A stretch of DNA of 18,118 nucleotides, taken from NCBI GenBank assembly GCA_046732795.1, contig JBKPNV010000207.1:1-18118 (forward strand). Reading direction: 5' to 3'. Below the pieces are notes generated by a model. It was not told where the DNA came from. It saw only the letters and a program-made list of their open reading frames with translations, and ran no database searches. Within the stretch, counting starts at the first letter, position 1, and each line of letters begins with the position of its first letter. The stretch is from Gp6-AA40 sp046732795 (GTDB lineage Bacteria; Acidobacteriota; Vicinamibacteria; Vicinamibacterales; UBA2999). Below, piece by piece: positions 7,233 to 15,319 of the stretch. A program made the position numbers and the translations under genes.

Positions 7233-8543
7233 ATGCCGAAAGATGTTCTCCTGTTGTTGTTGTTGATCGTGCTGAACGGCATTTTCGCGATGTCGGAGAT
7301 CGCCGTTGTGAGCTCGCGACGCGCGCGGTTGATCCAGCTGGCGGAAGACGGCAGCAAGGGCGCGCGACACGCGTTGACGCTGGCATCGGAGCCGACGCGA
7401 TTTCTCTCCAGCGTGCAAGTCGGCATCACCAGCATCGGCATCCTGAACGGCGCGATTGGCGAAGGCGCCATCGCCGCGCGCCTACGCCCCGCCCTCGAGC
7501 AGGTTCCCCTCCTCGCGCCATACGCCGACACGCTGTCGCTGGCGATCATGGTCGCGGCGCTCACCTACGTCTCGCTGATCATCGGCGAGCTCGTTCCGAA
7601 GCGGCTCGCGCTGATTCATCCGGAAACGATCGCCAGCGCCATCGCCAGACCGATGGATGTCGTCGCAGCCGTCGCACGGCCCATCATCTTTCTCCTGAGC
7701 GTGTCGACCGACTCGATTCTCCGGCTGTTTCGCGTGCGACAAGCCAAGCAGCCGGGAGTCACGGCCGACGAGATCAGGGTGATGCTCGAGCAGGGCGCCG
7801 AGGAGGGCGTGTTCGAGCCGACGGAGCACGAACTGGTCACGAACGTGCTCAACCTCGACGATCGCCACGTCGGCGCAGTGCTGACGCCGCGATCGGACAT
7901 CGTTTATCTCGACATCCGCGACTCTGTCGTCATGCTTCGGGAGAAACTGCGCGAACAGCCGCACAGCGTGCTTCCGCTATGTGACGGAAGCTTGGACAAG
8001 GTGCTTGGATTTGTCCGATCCACGAAAGTGCTGGAGCAATTCCTCGAACAGCGGCAACCCGATCTTCCGGCGCTCGCCGAGCCGCCATTGTTCGTGCCGG
8101 AGACGATGACGCTGATGAAGCTGCTGGAACAGTTCAAGCGGACGCATCTGCCCATCGCGCTCGTGGTCGACGAATTCGGTGACGTGGAAGGCCTGGTCAG
8201 CTTCACCGACGTAATCTCGTCGATCGTCGGTGATCTTCCGACGGAGCCGGGGGAAGAACCTGCGATCGTTCAACGCGAGGACGGCAGTTGGCTGCTGGAC
8301 GGCGCCGTCGATCTGGACAGTGCGCTGCGAACGCTCGTAGCAGAAGGGGTCGTCAGCGACGAGGAGCGGCAACACTTCCATACATTGGGCGGACTGGCCA
8401 TGGTTGCGCTGGGACGCGTGCCGCGGACCGGGGATGTGTTCGAGCGAGGCGACTATCGATTCGAGGTCGTCGACATGGATGGTAACCGCGTCGACCGAAT
8501 ATTGGCCAGCCGCAAATCGCCGCCATCCGAGGACGCGACGTAG
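7233..8543 (+). CDS. CNNM/CorC-type membrane protein (DUF21, CBS pair, CorC_HlyC domain)
   Basis: A 436-residue protein with the full layout of the so-called hemolysin C/CorC family. The DUF21 (CNNM) transmembrane domain spans about residues 1-165, with the typical PTRFLSSVQVGIT (54-66) and GELVPKRLAL (118-127). Two CBS domains span about 200-335, the first with VLTPRSDIVYLD and the second ending LVVDEFGDVEGLVSFTDV. The C-terminal CorC_HlyC domain runs to about 430. Characterised relatives export magnesium or other divalent metals, with the CBS pair sensing nucleotides; the haemolysin label is historical. ATG at 7233 follows AGGG by 6 bases. The leader holds a repeated TCAGGGTCC. The stop lies 9 bases from the end of the convergent DUF4159 gene. 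Confidence 0.93.
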   Translation: MPKDVLLLLLLIVLNGIFAMSEIAVVSSRRARLIQLAEDGSKGARHALTLASEPTRFLSSVQVGITSIGILNGAIGEGAIAARLRPALEQVPLLAPYADTLSLAIMVAALTYVSLIIGELVPKRLALIHPETIASAIARPMDVVAAVARPIIFLLSVSTDSILRLFRVRQAKQPGVTADEIRVMLEQGAEEGVFEPTEHELVTNVLNLDDRHVGAVLTPRSDIVYLDIRDSVVMLREKLREQPHSVLPLCDGSLDKVLGFVRSTKVLEQFLEQRQPDLPALAEPPLFVPETMTLMKLLEQFKRTHLPIALVVDEFGDVEGLVSFTDVISSIVGDLPTEPGEEPAIVQREDGSWLLDGAVDLDSALRTLVAEGVVSDEERQHFHTLGGLAMVALGRVPRTGDVFERGDYRFEVVDMDGNRVDRILASRKSPPSEDAT

Positions 8544-8552
8544 AGGCGCATG

Positions 8553-9410
8553 TCAATGCGTCATCGCATAGACCAGCGCATTGATCCCGAACGCATATCC
8601 GGGTACCGACATCTGGTAGAAGTACTGCGGATCGTCTGCCTCCCGCTCGAACGAATCGCCAAGATCGGTGTTGTGCGTCATCAGCACCATGATCTGTCCA
8701 TGACGGTCGAGGACGGCGCGCGTGTCGACCACCGCGCTGTCCTCACCCCGCTCGGAGGTCGCACCTCCGCTGCTTGCCCAGAATCCAATCGAGGGGATCT
8801 GCGGCGTGTGCTTCACGTCGAACAGAGCACGGAACATCGGGTGAGCCGGCGTGATGTCGACGATGGGGTAGTCGTTGGCGGGGAGAGCCTTCCGCAGCTG
8901 CGCGACCCACCAGTCCCACGCGTACGTGCCCCAGAAGTCGTCGGCCCACAGGAACCCGCCCTTGTCCAAGTATGTACGAAGCTGTGCCGCCTCTTCGTCG
9001 CTGAACGAGGCAGAGCCAACCTCGGTCATCATGATGAACGGACAGCCAAACAGTTCCGGGTCGGTCAGCCGAACCAGCAGATGCTTCGGGTTGCCGGATG
9101 AATCGCGACTGATCGTCGTCTTGGTCAACTCCGCCAGGCGAATAGACAGGTTGATGTCGGCACGAGGATAGTCGACACTCCAGTTCGCCCCGTCGCCACG
9201 AAAATCACTATCGAACATCACGCGGCAGAAGTTGAACCTGCCGTCGAAGTCCTCGGCCCTGGCGCCGCGCACGTTCAGGAATCCACGACCGAACCCGCGC
9301 TGGGCAAATTGCGCCTCGACTCGCACGGCGGTCGCGAGCACCAGCGCGACGAGCATGATGGCGACCGCATCCATTCGCGCCCGCCGGGTGACTCTCGCTC
9401 GAACACCCAC
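8553..9410 (-). CDS. Secreted DUF4159 domain protein
   Basis: A 285-residue protein starting with GTG at 9410 (GGGG 7 bases upstream); an ATG at 9374 would trim 12 residues and leave a more compact signal peptide. The hydrophobic core at about 14-30 ends in VEAQ, a plausible signal-peptidase site. The rest matches DUF4159: FNFCRVMFDSDF near 60, WSVDYPRADINLSIRLAELT near 77-96, FIMMTEVGSASFSDEEAAQL near 125-144, and GGFLWADDFWGTYAWDWW near 151-168. The DUF4159 fold resembles glutamine-amidotransferase or ThuA-like domains, but no enzymatic role is established. Relatives often sit with MoxR ATPase and DUF58 genes; here it stands without them. It is convergent with the CNNM/CorC gene and downstream of a glycosyltransferase-like gene. 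Confidence 0.88.
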   Translation of the reverse strand: MGVRARVTRRARMDAVAIMLVALVLATAVRVEAQFAQRGFGRGFLNVRGARAEDFDGRFNFCRVMFDSDFRGDGANWSVDYPRADINLSIRLAELTKTTISRDSSGNPKHLLVRLTDPELFGCPFIMMTEVGSASFSDEEAAQLRTYLDKGGFLWADDFWGTYAWDWWVAQLRKALPANDYPIVDITPAHPMFRALFDVKHTPQIPSIGFWASSGGATSERGEDSAVVDTRAVLDRHGQIMVLMTHNTDLGDSFEREADDPQYFYQMSVPGYAFGINALVYAMTH

Positions 9411-9479
9411 GACCCCAGTGTACGTGATGCAGGCAATGAGGTGGGCATCGACCTGCGCCAGGAACCGCCTACCGCTCTC

Positions 9480-9517
9480 GAGACGTCCTAACGGGACCTC
9501 TGCAGGCGGCCCGTCTC
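9480..9517. other. Nested inverted repeat between the glycosyltransferase-like and DUF4159 genes
   Basis: GAGACG (9480-9485) pairs with CGTCTC (9512-9517), and an alternative stem ACGGG (9491-9495) pairs with CCCGT (9510-9514). It falls in the 131-base gap between two same-strand genes, so it could end the first transcript, but there is no T-run. Confidence 0.3.
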
Positions 9518-9541
9518 TGTATATGGGAGGTTGGCCCCTAT

Positions 9542-10723
9542 TCAGGTCAAGCCACTGAACCCATCGAGTGTAGACGCGACCAGCGCCGCATCACCGACGT
9601 GCATCATCGTCAGCGGCGTTCCCGTTGCTCGACAGAGACGCCACGTGGCGTCGACATGGGCCGGTACCAGTTCGTGCGCGTCCGAATAGAAGGCGATGGT
9701 TGGTACTTTGTAGTATGGCCCGAGATACGACAGGCCGCCGTACGTTCCGACCAAGGCCGTCGCGCGACTGATAATCTGCGATTGAAGACGGAGGTTGTTC
9801 GTCGGCGTCATCCACTCGTCTATCCGGTATACGCCCACCTCACGCAACGCCTCGAGATCCTCGTGGTCATCGACGTGAAGGCCTGTATTGAGAATGATGA
9901 CCGATCGATGACGGGCCAGGCGCCGAATGACGGTCTGTGCGAATTCCCGATTCTCGGGAGTGCCCGGAAACGACGGGCGGAAGTAGAAGCGGACCGCCAC
10001 GAACTCCGTCGGCAATGGCAGCGTGGGATCGAGCCGACCGGGATCTGGAAGCGTCGAGTAGTTCGTATGGCTCGTCAGAACGCCGACAGGCGCCTTTTCA
10101 TTCCAGTAGCGACGGAACAGATTGTACATGACCGACGGGTGCAGAACGTGCGCGTCGCGCGCCCCCAGGTTCTCCCGGACGCGGTCGACCACCATCCGGT
10201 CGAACTCACCGATTTCGAATTGCTTTTGCTGGCCGGTGTGACGCACCCGTTCACCAATGCGACCACGATACTCGTCGGGGCTGACGAATTCGAACACATC
10301 AACGACGCGTGAGGCGAGGTCGGCGTACCACGGTAATGTGCCACCTCGTGATACGGCGATGATTCGTGCCGGATCGAGCTCGTACTCGCTCGAGGCCCAC
10401 CGCAGGAACGGAATCCAATACAGCAGTTCGAAGCCGACTTCTGACGACCAGGGGCCGACAATCAACGGCACCGGCGAATCTTTCAGCCCACGCAGATCGT
10501 CCATCGAGATCGACGCTTCACCGATGAACGTGGGAGCCCGTAGCGCAGGACGACCAGTGAGGCGCTCACGAATCCGATCGACCGTCCTGCGGACCGCGCC
10601 GGCAATCGAGAACAGAGCTCGTGGTGATCCGATCGGGGCCCCGATGGCGTTACCGCTTGCCGATTCCTGTGAAGGCGGCGCAGATTCTGTCTCCAGCTCT
10701 CGACGGGATCGTTGCGAAAACAT
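9542..10723 (-). CDS. Glycosyltransferase-like protein of uncertain family
   Basis: A 393-residue soluble protein without signal peptide. The first 60 residues are polar and low in complexity, then a globular part begins. GPWSSEVGFELLYWIPFLRW (about 90-109) and, near 326-347, GTYGGLSYLGPYYKVPTIAF recall GT-B glycosyltransferases of the DUF563/GT61 or polysaccharide-pyruvyl-transferase kind, where the second stretch lies in the nucleotide-sugar site. The segment VPTEFVAVRFYFRPSFPGTPENREF-like region in the middle resembles the inter-domain part of such enzymes. I cannot place it in a named family and the acceptor is unknown. It is not in a polysaccharide cluster. It is divergent from the octaheme cytochrome gene, with 129 bases between them. 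No convincing ribosome site precedes the ATG. Confidence 0.65.
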   Translation of the reverse strand: MFSQRSRRELETESAPPSQESASGNAIGAPIGSPRALFSIAGAVRRTVDRIRERLTGRPALRAPTFIGEASISMDDLRGLKDSPVPLIVGPWSSEVGFELLYWIPFLRWASSEYELDPARIIAVSRGGTLPWYADLASRVVDVFEFVSPDEYRGRIGERVRHTGQQKQFEIGEFDRMVVDRVRENLGARDAHVLHPSVMYNLFRRYWNEKAPVGVLTSHTNYSTLPDPGRLDPTLPLPTEFVAVRFYFRPSFPGTPENREFAQTVIRRLARHRSVIILNTGLHVDDHEDLEALREVGVYRIDEWMTPTNNLRLQSQIISRATALVGTYGGLSYLGPYYKVPTIAFYSDAHELVPAHVDATWRLCRATGTPLTMMHVGDAALVASTLDGFSGLT

Positions 10724-10777
10724 CAGGACAGACCCGCGCTCAACATATTCGTCATTTTATGAAGGTGCCTCTTTGTC

Positions 10778-10794
10778 GAGGTCGGCCTGACCTC
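10778..10794. promoter_or_regulatory. Operator-like dyad in divergent region, upstream copy
   Basis: GAGGTC-GGCCT-GACCTC is a perfect 6-base inverted repeat with a 5-base spacer. It lies between the divergent glycosyltransferase-like and cytochrome genes, 58 bases before the cytochrome start, a position that suits a transcription-factor site. Confidence 0.4.
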
Positions 10795-10832
10795 TTCCTG
10801 ACATTTGCGTCGGCGATGTGAATCCAGCAACA

Positions 10833-10849
10833 GACATCGATAAGATGTC
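10833..10849. promoter_or_regulatory. Operator-like dyad overlapping the octaheme cytochrome leader
   Basis: GACATC-GATAA-GATGTC is a perfect 6-base inverted repeat with a 5-base spacer, ending 3 bases before the start codon. It could be a repressor site or an RNA hairpin that limits ribosome access. Its arm and spacer lengths equal those of the dyad at 10778-10794, though the bases differ. Confidence 0.45.
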
Positions 10850-10852
10850 AGG

Positions 10853-12124
10853 ATGACTATGCGCTCTTCACTGACTCTGATTGGCGCTGGGATGGCGATC
10901 TTCTCCGCCGTATTCTCCGTGCGCGTTTCGTCGCAGCAGGCCGCACCGATACCCGCCGCACCTCAAAACGCACCGCCCGCTGCAACGCCCGAGGGCCGGA
11001 GCTACGTGGGCTCCGAGACCTGTCGTCGCTGCCATGCGGCGACCTACGAACGGTGGTCGAAAACGAGGATGGCCAACGTCATCACCGATCCGAAGACACG
11101 CCCCGGTGTTGTGCTGCCGGATCTGTCGAAGCCGGATCCACTGGTCACGTTCAAGCTCGATGATATCGCCTTCGTCTACGGATCGAAATGGAAGCAGCGC
11201 TATTTCACCAAGATTGGAGACGATTACTTCCCGCTGGGCGCCCAATGGGATGTGACCAATCGCGTCTGGCGTCCGTATTTCGTTCAGCCCAACACGGATT
11301 GGTGGGTGCCGCACTACCCTGCGGACAACAAGCAACGTCCGACCGGCCCGCTCTGCGACGGTTGTCACTCGGTCAACTACAACATCGCCACGAAAACACC
11401 GACTGAATGGAATGTCGGATGCGAGAAGTGTCACGGACCTGGCAGTCAGCATGCTGCCGGGCCATCAGCGACAAATATCGTCAATCCCGCGAAGCTCGAC
11501 TTCGTGCGGGCGAATGATACGTGCATTCAGTGCCACTCACAGGGACAGCCGCTCGAAAACCCCGTCGCAGGCCGTTACTACGACTGGCCCGTAGGGTTCG
11601 ATCAAGGCGAGCAACTGAAAGACTTCTGGCGGCTCGAAGAGCACAAGCTCGGCGAAACGACGTTCACGCATTTTGCCGACGGCACGGCTCACAAGAACCG
11701 GATGCAGGGCAACGATTTCGTCACGAGCGTGATGTATCGCCGCGGTGTCACCTGCTTCAGTTGCCACGACTCGCACGGGACTGCGAATGACGCTCTGCTG
11801 GTCAAGCCCGCGCGTGATATCTGCCTGACCTGCCACGGCCCCACGTCGCCCAACGGACCGCATGCCGCGACGCTGCAGGAACATACCCACCATGCGCGCG
11901 GCAGTGCAGGAAGCGAGTGCGTGGCTTGTCACATGCCGAAAATCGAGCAGACGATCGCGAACGTGAACGTCCGCAGCCATACGTTCGCGTTCATCACGCC
12001 GACGATGACCGATGAGTTCAAAATCCCGAATCCGTGTACCAGTTGTCACACGGACCAATCGACAGACTGGGTACGGCAGGCGATGAGAGGCTGGTCCAAT
12101 GTGTCGCCCTGGCGCCTGGAGTAG
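10853..12124 (+). CDS. Periplasmic octaheme cytochrome c
   Basis: A 423-residue exported protein (signal peptide about 1-28) with eight CXXCH heme sites, starting at residues 57, 168, 190, 224, 301, 324, 356 and 395. The opening YVGSETCRRCHAATYERW and the late NPCTSCHTDQSTDWVRQA are typical of the cytochrome c554-like/doubled-CXXCH proteins common in acidobacteria and planctomycetes. Many such proteins continue into TPR or HEAT repeats after the last heme; this one stops 24 residues later, so it is the short form. Additional histidines such as H154, H264, H273, H280 and those in EHTHHARG may be distal ligands. It could be an electron shuttle or a reductase; no catalytic signature is clear. 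The next gene starts 2 bases after its stop. Confidence 0.92.
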   Translation: MTMRSSLTLIGAGMAIFSAVFSVRVSSQQAAPIPAAPQNAPPAATPEGRSYVGSETCRRCHAATYERWSKTRMANVITDPKTRPGVVLPDLSKPDPLVTFKLDDIAFVYGSKWKQRYFTKIGDDYFPLGAQWDVTNRVWRPYFVQPNTDWWVPHYPADNKQRPTGPLCDGCHSVNYNIATKTPTEWNVGCEKCHGPGSQHAAGPSATNIVNPAKLDFVRANDTCIQCHSQGQPLENPVAGRYYDWPVGFDQGEQLKDFWRLEEHKLGETTFTHFADGTAHKNRMQGNDFVTSVMYRRGVTCFSCHDSHGTANDALLVKPARDICLTCHGPTSPNGPHAATLQEHTHHARGSAGSECVACHMPKIEQTIANVNVRSHTFAFITPTMTDEFKIPNPCTSCHTDQSTDWVRQAMRGWSNVSPWRLE

Positions 12125-12126
12125 CG

Positions 12127-12783
12127 ATGACGAGACCAGCGCGTGTCACGTGGCTGGCGGTAGCGGCGGTAGTGATGACGTGTTCGCTCGCACGGGCGCA
12201 GGAAGAGAGGCCGTGCCGTTTCATCTGCAAGCTGGAATGGAAGGTAGAACCGACGCTCACGATTGAGAATCTCGCGAACAGCCATCGAGTCGTCTCGCCC
12301 GGCGGCCTGACCGAGCGTGTCAATCGTGAGCGGATCTTTGAAACGGTTCTGGCGCTGGACATGGCCACCACTATCCGGTGGCTCGGATTCACCGTGGAGG
12401 CAATTACATCACCCTTCAGTGATGACAACAGCGTCGAGCTCGAGTTCGAGAGCAACTGGCACTGGCTGACGAAATCGATGTCACGCGGCTGGGTGACGTC
12501 GCATTTCGACGTCGTGGATCAATTCAGCCCGGCGGAGCGTCCCGATGTCGACCGGGCGTATACCCATAAGCTCGACTTCGAGCTCGACACGGCGGTGCAC
12601 CTCTTCAAATGGCTGCCGGAACAACGCTGGCTCAGCGGGGTTGAATTTGAAACGTCGCTCGACTATCTGGCAACCGGCCTCCCTCGACGCGGGGACGTGT
12701 TTGCTGACGGGACGCGCTTTGTCGACGACGCCAGCCCGTGGTCGCTTTCTTTCGTCTTCGTCATTCCCGTCGCGCCCTTCTGA
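12127..12783 (+). CDS. Exported protein, probable small outer-membrane beta-barrel
   Basis: A 218-residue protein of no family I recognise. ATG at 12127 lies 2 bases after the cytochrome stop and begins MTRPARVTWLAVAAVVMTCSLARAQ, a clear signal peptide cut near residue 24; an in-frame start further upstream would lie inside the cytochrome gene. The mature part shows about eight alternating, aromatic-rich strands (near 36-48, 68-80, 83-95, 101-113, 120-131, 146-161, 168-182, 204-216). It ends SLSFVFVIPVAPF, with the C-terminal Phe that marks many outer-membrane barrels. Cys30 and Cys34 could form a disulfide. Coupling to the octaheme cytochrome gene suggests the two act together, but an 8-stranded barrel is too narrow to enclose a multiheme protein. 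Confidence 0.75.
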   Translation: MTRPARVTWLAVAAVVMTCSLARAQEERPCRFICKLEWKVEPTLTIENLANSHRVVSPGGLTERVNRERIFETVLALDMATTIRWLGFTVEAITSPFSDDNSVELEFESNWHWLTKSMSRGWVTSHFDVVDQFSPAERPDVDRAYTHKLDFELDTAVHLFKWLPEQRWLSGVEFETSLDYLATGLPRRGDVFADGTRFVDDASPWSLSFVFVIPVAPF

Positions 12784-12934
12784 GAGCCACCGACATCTTG
12801 CTGACATTGTGCCGGGAAGCAGTCTGGGTGGTCCTGATCCTCGGGCCGCCGCTGACGTCGTGGTCGTGGCGGCCGGCCTCGCCCTTGCAATCAGCCAGTC
12901 CGGAGACACGGCGGTGAAAGTTTGGAGGTTATCC

Positions 12935-13852
12935 ATGAAAACGTTCTTCACGTTGCTGACGTTGATGTCGTCGGTCGCGCCGCGGGCGTGGGCTCAGGAT
13001 GTCCCGTCCGATTACCAGCAGGTGTTGAGCACACTCGGCAAACAAGGCGATTACAAGGCCAACGTGCTCAAGGTCAATATTCCGAGGAACGATCTCAGCG
13101 TCACGGTCGCGAACGTGAAGACGCCGACGCCATTCGGCTTTGGCGGTTGGGTGGCGCTCACGAAGGGTACTGGCGGCATGGACGTCATGATGGGAGACCT
13201 CGTCCTGACAGAGGACGAAGTCAACCCGGTCATGTCAGCGCTGCTCGATAACGGCCTCGAGGTGACCGCTCTTCACAATCACTTCTTCTGGGAGCAACCG
13301 CGGATCTTCTACATGCACGTGCATGGGCACGGAAGCGCCGCGGATCTGGCACGCAAGGTCAAGCCGGCGCTGGATCTCATCGGCAAGACAACGACCGGCA
13401 GCGCCTCGCAATCCGCACCGGCAGCCGCAGGTGCGTCACCGGCAGCGACAAAGATGGATACGGCGAAGCTGGCGAAGATCGTCGGGACCGATGGCGAGCA
13501 GACGGGCGCCGTTTACAAGATCACCATCGGACGTGACGATCTGAAACTCACGGAAATGGGAGCTCCGATCAACGCACGCATGGGTCTCAATACGTGGGCG
13601 GCGTTCGTCGGCACGGACCAGGACGCCGCCATCGCTGGCGATGTGGCGATGTTGGCCGGCGAGGTGACGCCTGTGTTGCAGGCTCTTCGCAAGAACGGGT
13701 TGGCCGTTGTGTCACTCCATCATCACATGCTGCAGACGCAGCCCATCGTGTACTTCCTCCACTATTGGGGAACGGGGCCGGCAGACAAGCTGGCGAACGG
13801 CTTCAAGGCAGCGGTGAACGAGCTCGGCAAGCATGACCTCGGTTCGAAGTAA
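12935..13852 (+). CDS. Secreted protein with two DUF1259 (LppY/LpqO-like) domains
   Basis: A 305-residue protein. GGAGG lies 6 bases before the ATG at 12935, which opens MKTFFTLLTLMSSVAPRAWAQ, a signal peptide cut near residue 20. The frame is open well upstream of this ATG, but that part overlaps the preceding gene and lacks a start signal. The mature part is two copies of one domain, about 26-151 and 174-300, joined by an Ala/Ser/Pro linker. Each has a GD...EV.PV..AL..NGL core and a histidine cluster: H114, H116, H128, H130, H132 in the first; H262-H264 and H276 in the second. These histidines look like a metal site, but the function of DUF1259 is not known. It is 151 bases after the barrel gene, so it may share that transcript or have its own promoter. 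Confidence 0.9.
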   Translation: MKTFFTLLTLMSSVAPRAWAQDVPSDYQQVLSTLGKQGDYKANVLKVNIPRNDLSVTVANVKTPTPFGFGGWVALTKGTGGMDVMMGDLVLTEDEVNPVMSALLDNGLEVTALHNHFFWEQPRIFYMHVHGHGSAADLARKVKPALDLIGKTTTGSASQSAPAAAGASPAATKMDTAKLAKIVGTDGEQTGAVYKITIGRDDLKLTEMGAPINARMGLNTWAAFVGTDQDAAIAGDVAMLAGEVTPVLQALRKNGLAVVSLHHHMLQTQPIVYFLHYWGTGPADKLANGFKAAVNELGKHDLGSK

Positions 13853-13919
13853 CGACCCGCTCTGCTCAAAGCGTTGCGCTTGCCACCTGGCGAGAGAGGG
13901 CCGTGTCTGATGTGAGGAG

Positions 13920-15176
13920 TCAGCGCGGCTCGATCTTGAGGAGCGCACCATCGTCTTCGGCAGTGAGCACATACAGAAGACCATCAGGTCCCTCGCGAAC
14001 ATCGCGAATCCGCTGACCCAGTTCCATCAACATGGGTTCACGCCGAAGTTCCTGCCATGAATCGTTGAAGACGATCCGCTGGATCTGACCGGTGCGGGGA
14101 ACGCCTCCCTCGCGGAGACCGCCAACGAACAGGTTGCGCTGCCAGTGCGGAAAGCGATTCCCCATGTAGAAGGTCATGCCGGTGACGCCAATGGAAGGCA
14201 ACCACACGATCGACGGATCTTCCATGCCGGTGCGAAATGGCCGTGTCGAGATCTTTGCACCCCAATAGTCCCGTCCGAAACTCACGATCGGCCACCCGTA
14301 GTTGCGGCCCGGCCGGAGGACATTGACTTCGTCGCCGCCGCTCGGTCCTTGTTCCGTCTGCCACATCTCACCGGTTTCAGGGTTCATGGCAATGCCGTGC
14401 CCATTGCGGTGTCCCATCGTGTAGATGCCCGGCTTGTATCCGGCGCGTTTGACAAACGGGTTGTCTGACGGGATCGTCCCGTCGTCGCGGAGCCGAACAA
14501 TCTTACCGGCGTAATCGTTCGGGTCTTGAGACCGGCGCACCTGTGGAGATCCCGGCGCACTGATCGAGACATACATCATCCCGTGCCGATCGAATGCGAC
14601 GCGAGAGGCTTCGGTGTCGACGGCGCCGGATTCGAAAATGTCGCGCCCGTCGACGAGGGCGGAACCATCCCAGGTCGCGCGCATCACCGTCGCCGCACCG
14701 CCGCCGTCGCTCGTGGGCTTGTGGTAGGTGAGGTAGACCCAATGGTTTTGCGCGAACTGCGGATGGAGCACCACATCCATCAGCCCTTGCAGCCCACGCG
14801 GTCCTCCGGTCTGAACGTCGGGTACGCCAGCAATTGGCCTGGAATCGAGGCGGCCGTTTCGTACGATGCGAAGGCGGCCGGCGCGTTCGGTGATCAGGAG
14901 GGTGCCATCGGGAAGGAACGCAACCGACCACGGCTGTTCGAGATGGTTGGCCACCGGTTCGACCCGCAGTGTCCGCTCTTCCGCAGATTCGAAGTCGACA
15001 GGCCCCTTCGGGAGCTCGGGTGTGGACCACACGATGGCCGGCGGAGCATCCGCATAATTGCGCTCATGTGGTGCAAAAGTCTGGTGGCCCTGCTGAGCCG
15101 GACTGATCGAGGCGGCGACAAGCGTGGCCGTTGCGATGGCAATATAAGGCCAGCGGTTGGGCGGGATGCTGGACAT
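13920..15176 (-). CDS. PQQ-dependent aldose sugar dehydrogenase-type protein (GSDH domain)
   Basis: A protein of 418 residues from the ATG at 15176, which opens MSSIPPNRWPYIAIATATLVAASISPAQQ, a signal peptide; a start at 15224 would add 16 unlikely residues. The mature part is a six-bladed propeller of the GSDH family (soluble glucose dehydrogenase/YliI type). Visible motifs include LEQPWSVAFLPDGTLLITER, GLQGLMDVVLHPQF with the probable catalytic His, MGHRNGHGIAMNP with the conserved Arg, and GGDEVNVLRPGRNYGWP. It should oxidise aldoses in the periplasm with PQQ, passing electrons to a quinone or cytochrome. The usual EHGP before GGDE reads EQGP here. No PQQ synthesis genes are in view. It lies downstream of the propeller lipoprotein, with REP-like repeats between them, and is convergent with the DUF1259 gene. 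Confidence 0.9.
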   Translation of the reverse strand: MSSIPPNRWPYIAIATATLVAASISPAQQGHQTFAPHERNYADAPPAIVWSTPELPKGPVDFESAEERTLRVEPVANHLEQPWSVAFLPDGTLLITERAGRLRIVRNGRLDSRPIAGVPDVQTGGPRGLQGLMDVVLHPQFAQNHWVYLTYHKPTSDGGGAATVMRATWDGSALVDGRDIFESGAVDTEASRVAFDRHGMMYVSISAPGSPQVRRSQDPNDYAGKIVRLRDDGTIPSDNPFVKRAGYKPGIYTMGHRNGHGIAMNPETGEMWQTEQGPSGGDEVNVLRPGRNYGWPIVSFGRDYWGAKISTRPFRTGMEDPSIVWLPSIGVTGMTFYMGNRFPHWQRNLFVGGLREGGVPRTGQIQRIVFNDSWQELRREPMLMELGQRIRDVREGPDGLLYVLTAEDDGALLKIEPR

Positions 15177-15226
15177 GCTGCTTTGGAAGCAACCGGCGTT
15201 CCCGCCGAAGCTCGGTCGTTCCAATC

Positions 15227-15249
15227 GGTGTCAGGCAGTGAATCGTGAC
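15227..15249 (+). repeat. REP-like repeat, direct copy 1
   Basis: A 23-base unit starting GGTGTCAGGCAGTG and ending in CGTGAC. It is identical to copy 2, which lies 43 bases further on, and inverted in copy 3. Confidence 0.8.
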
Positions 15250-15269
15250 GGTTTAGCTTGAATCCCTCG

Positions 15270-15292
15270 GGTGTCAGGCAGTGAATCGTGAC
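15270..15292 (+). repeat. REP-like repeat, direct copy 2
   Basis: This copy matches copy 1 at all 23 bases. With copy 3 it forms an inverted pair: 22 bases pair perfectly across a 27-base loop. Confidence 0.8.
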
Positions 15293-15319
15293 AGCACACG
15301 TTGCTCTCGCCTTCGTCGT

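Noticed and set aside
7181..7984. Plus-strand open frame of 267 codons overlapping the CNNM/CorC gene
   Set aside because: The product is Arg/Ala-rich low complexity; the other frame encodes a complete DUF21-CBS-CorC protein.
7233..8543. A true haemolysin
   Set aside because: The haemolysin label for this family is historical; the domains are those of CNNM/CorC metal-transport proteins.
12545..12934. Possible 130-codon N-terminal extension of the DUF1259 protein
   Set aside because: The extension overlaps the barrel-like gene, is Ser/Arg-rich, and would bury a good signal peptide; a strong GGAGG site precedes the ATG at 12935.
13869..13881. Terminator between the convergent DUF1259 and sugar dehydrogenase genes
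   Set aside because: AAGCG-TTG-CGCTT makes only a 5-base stem with no T-run on either strand.
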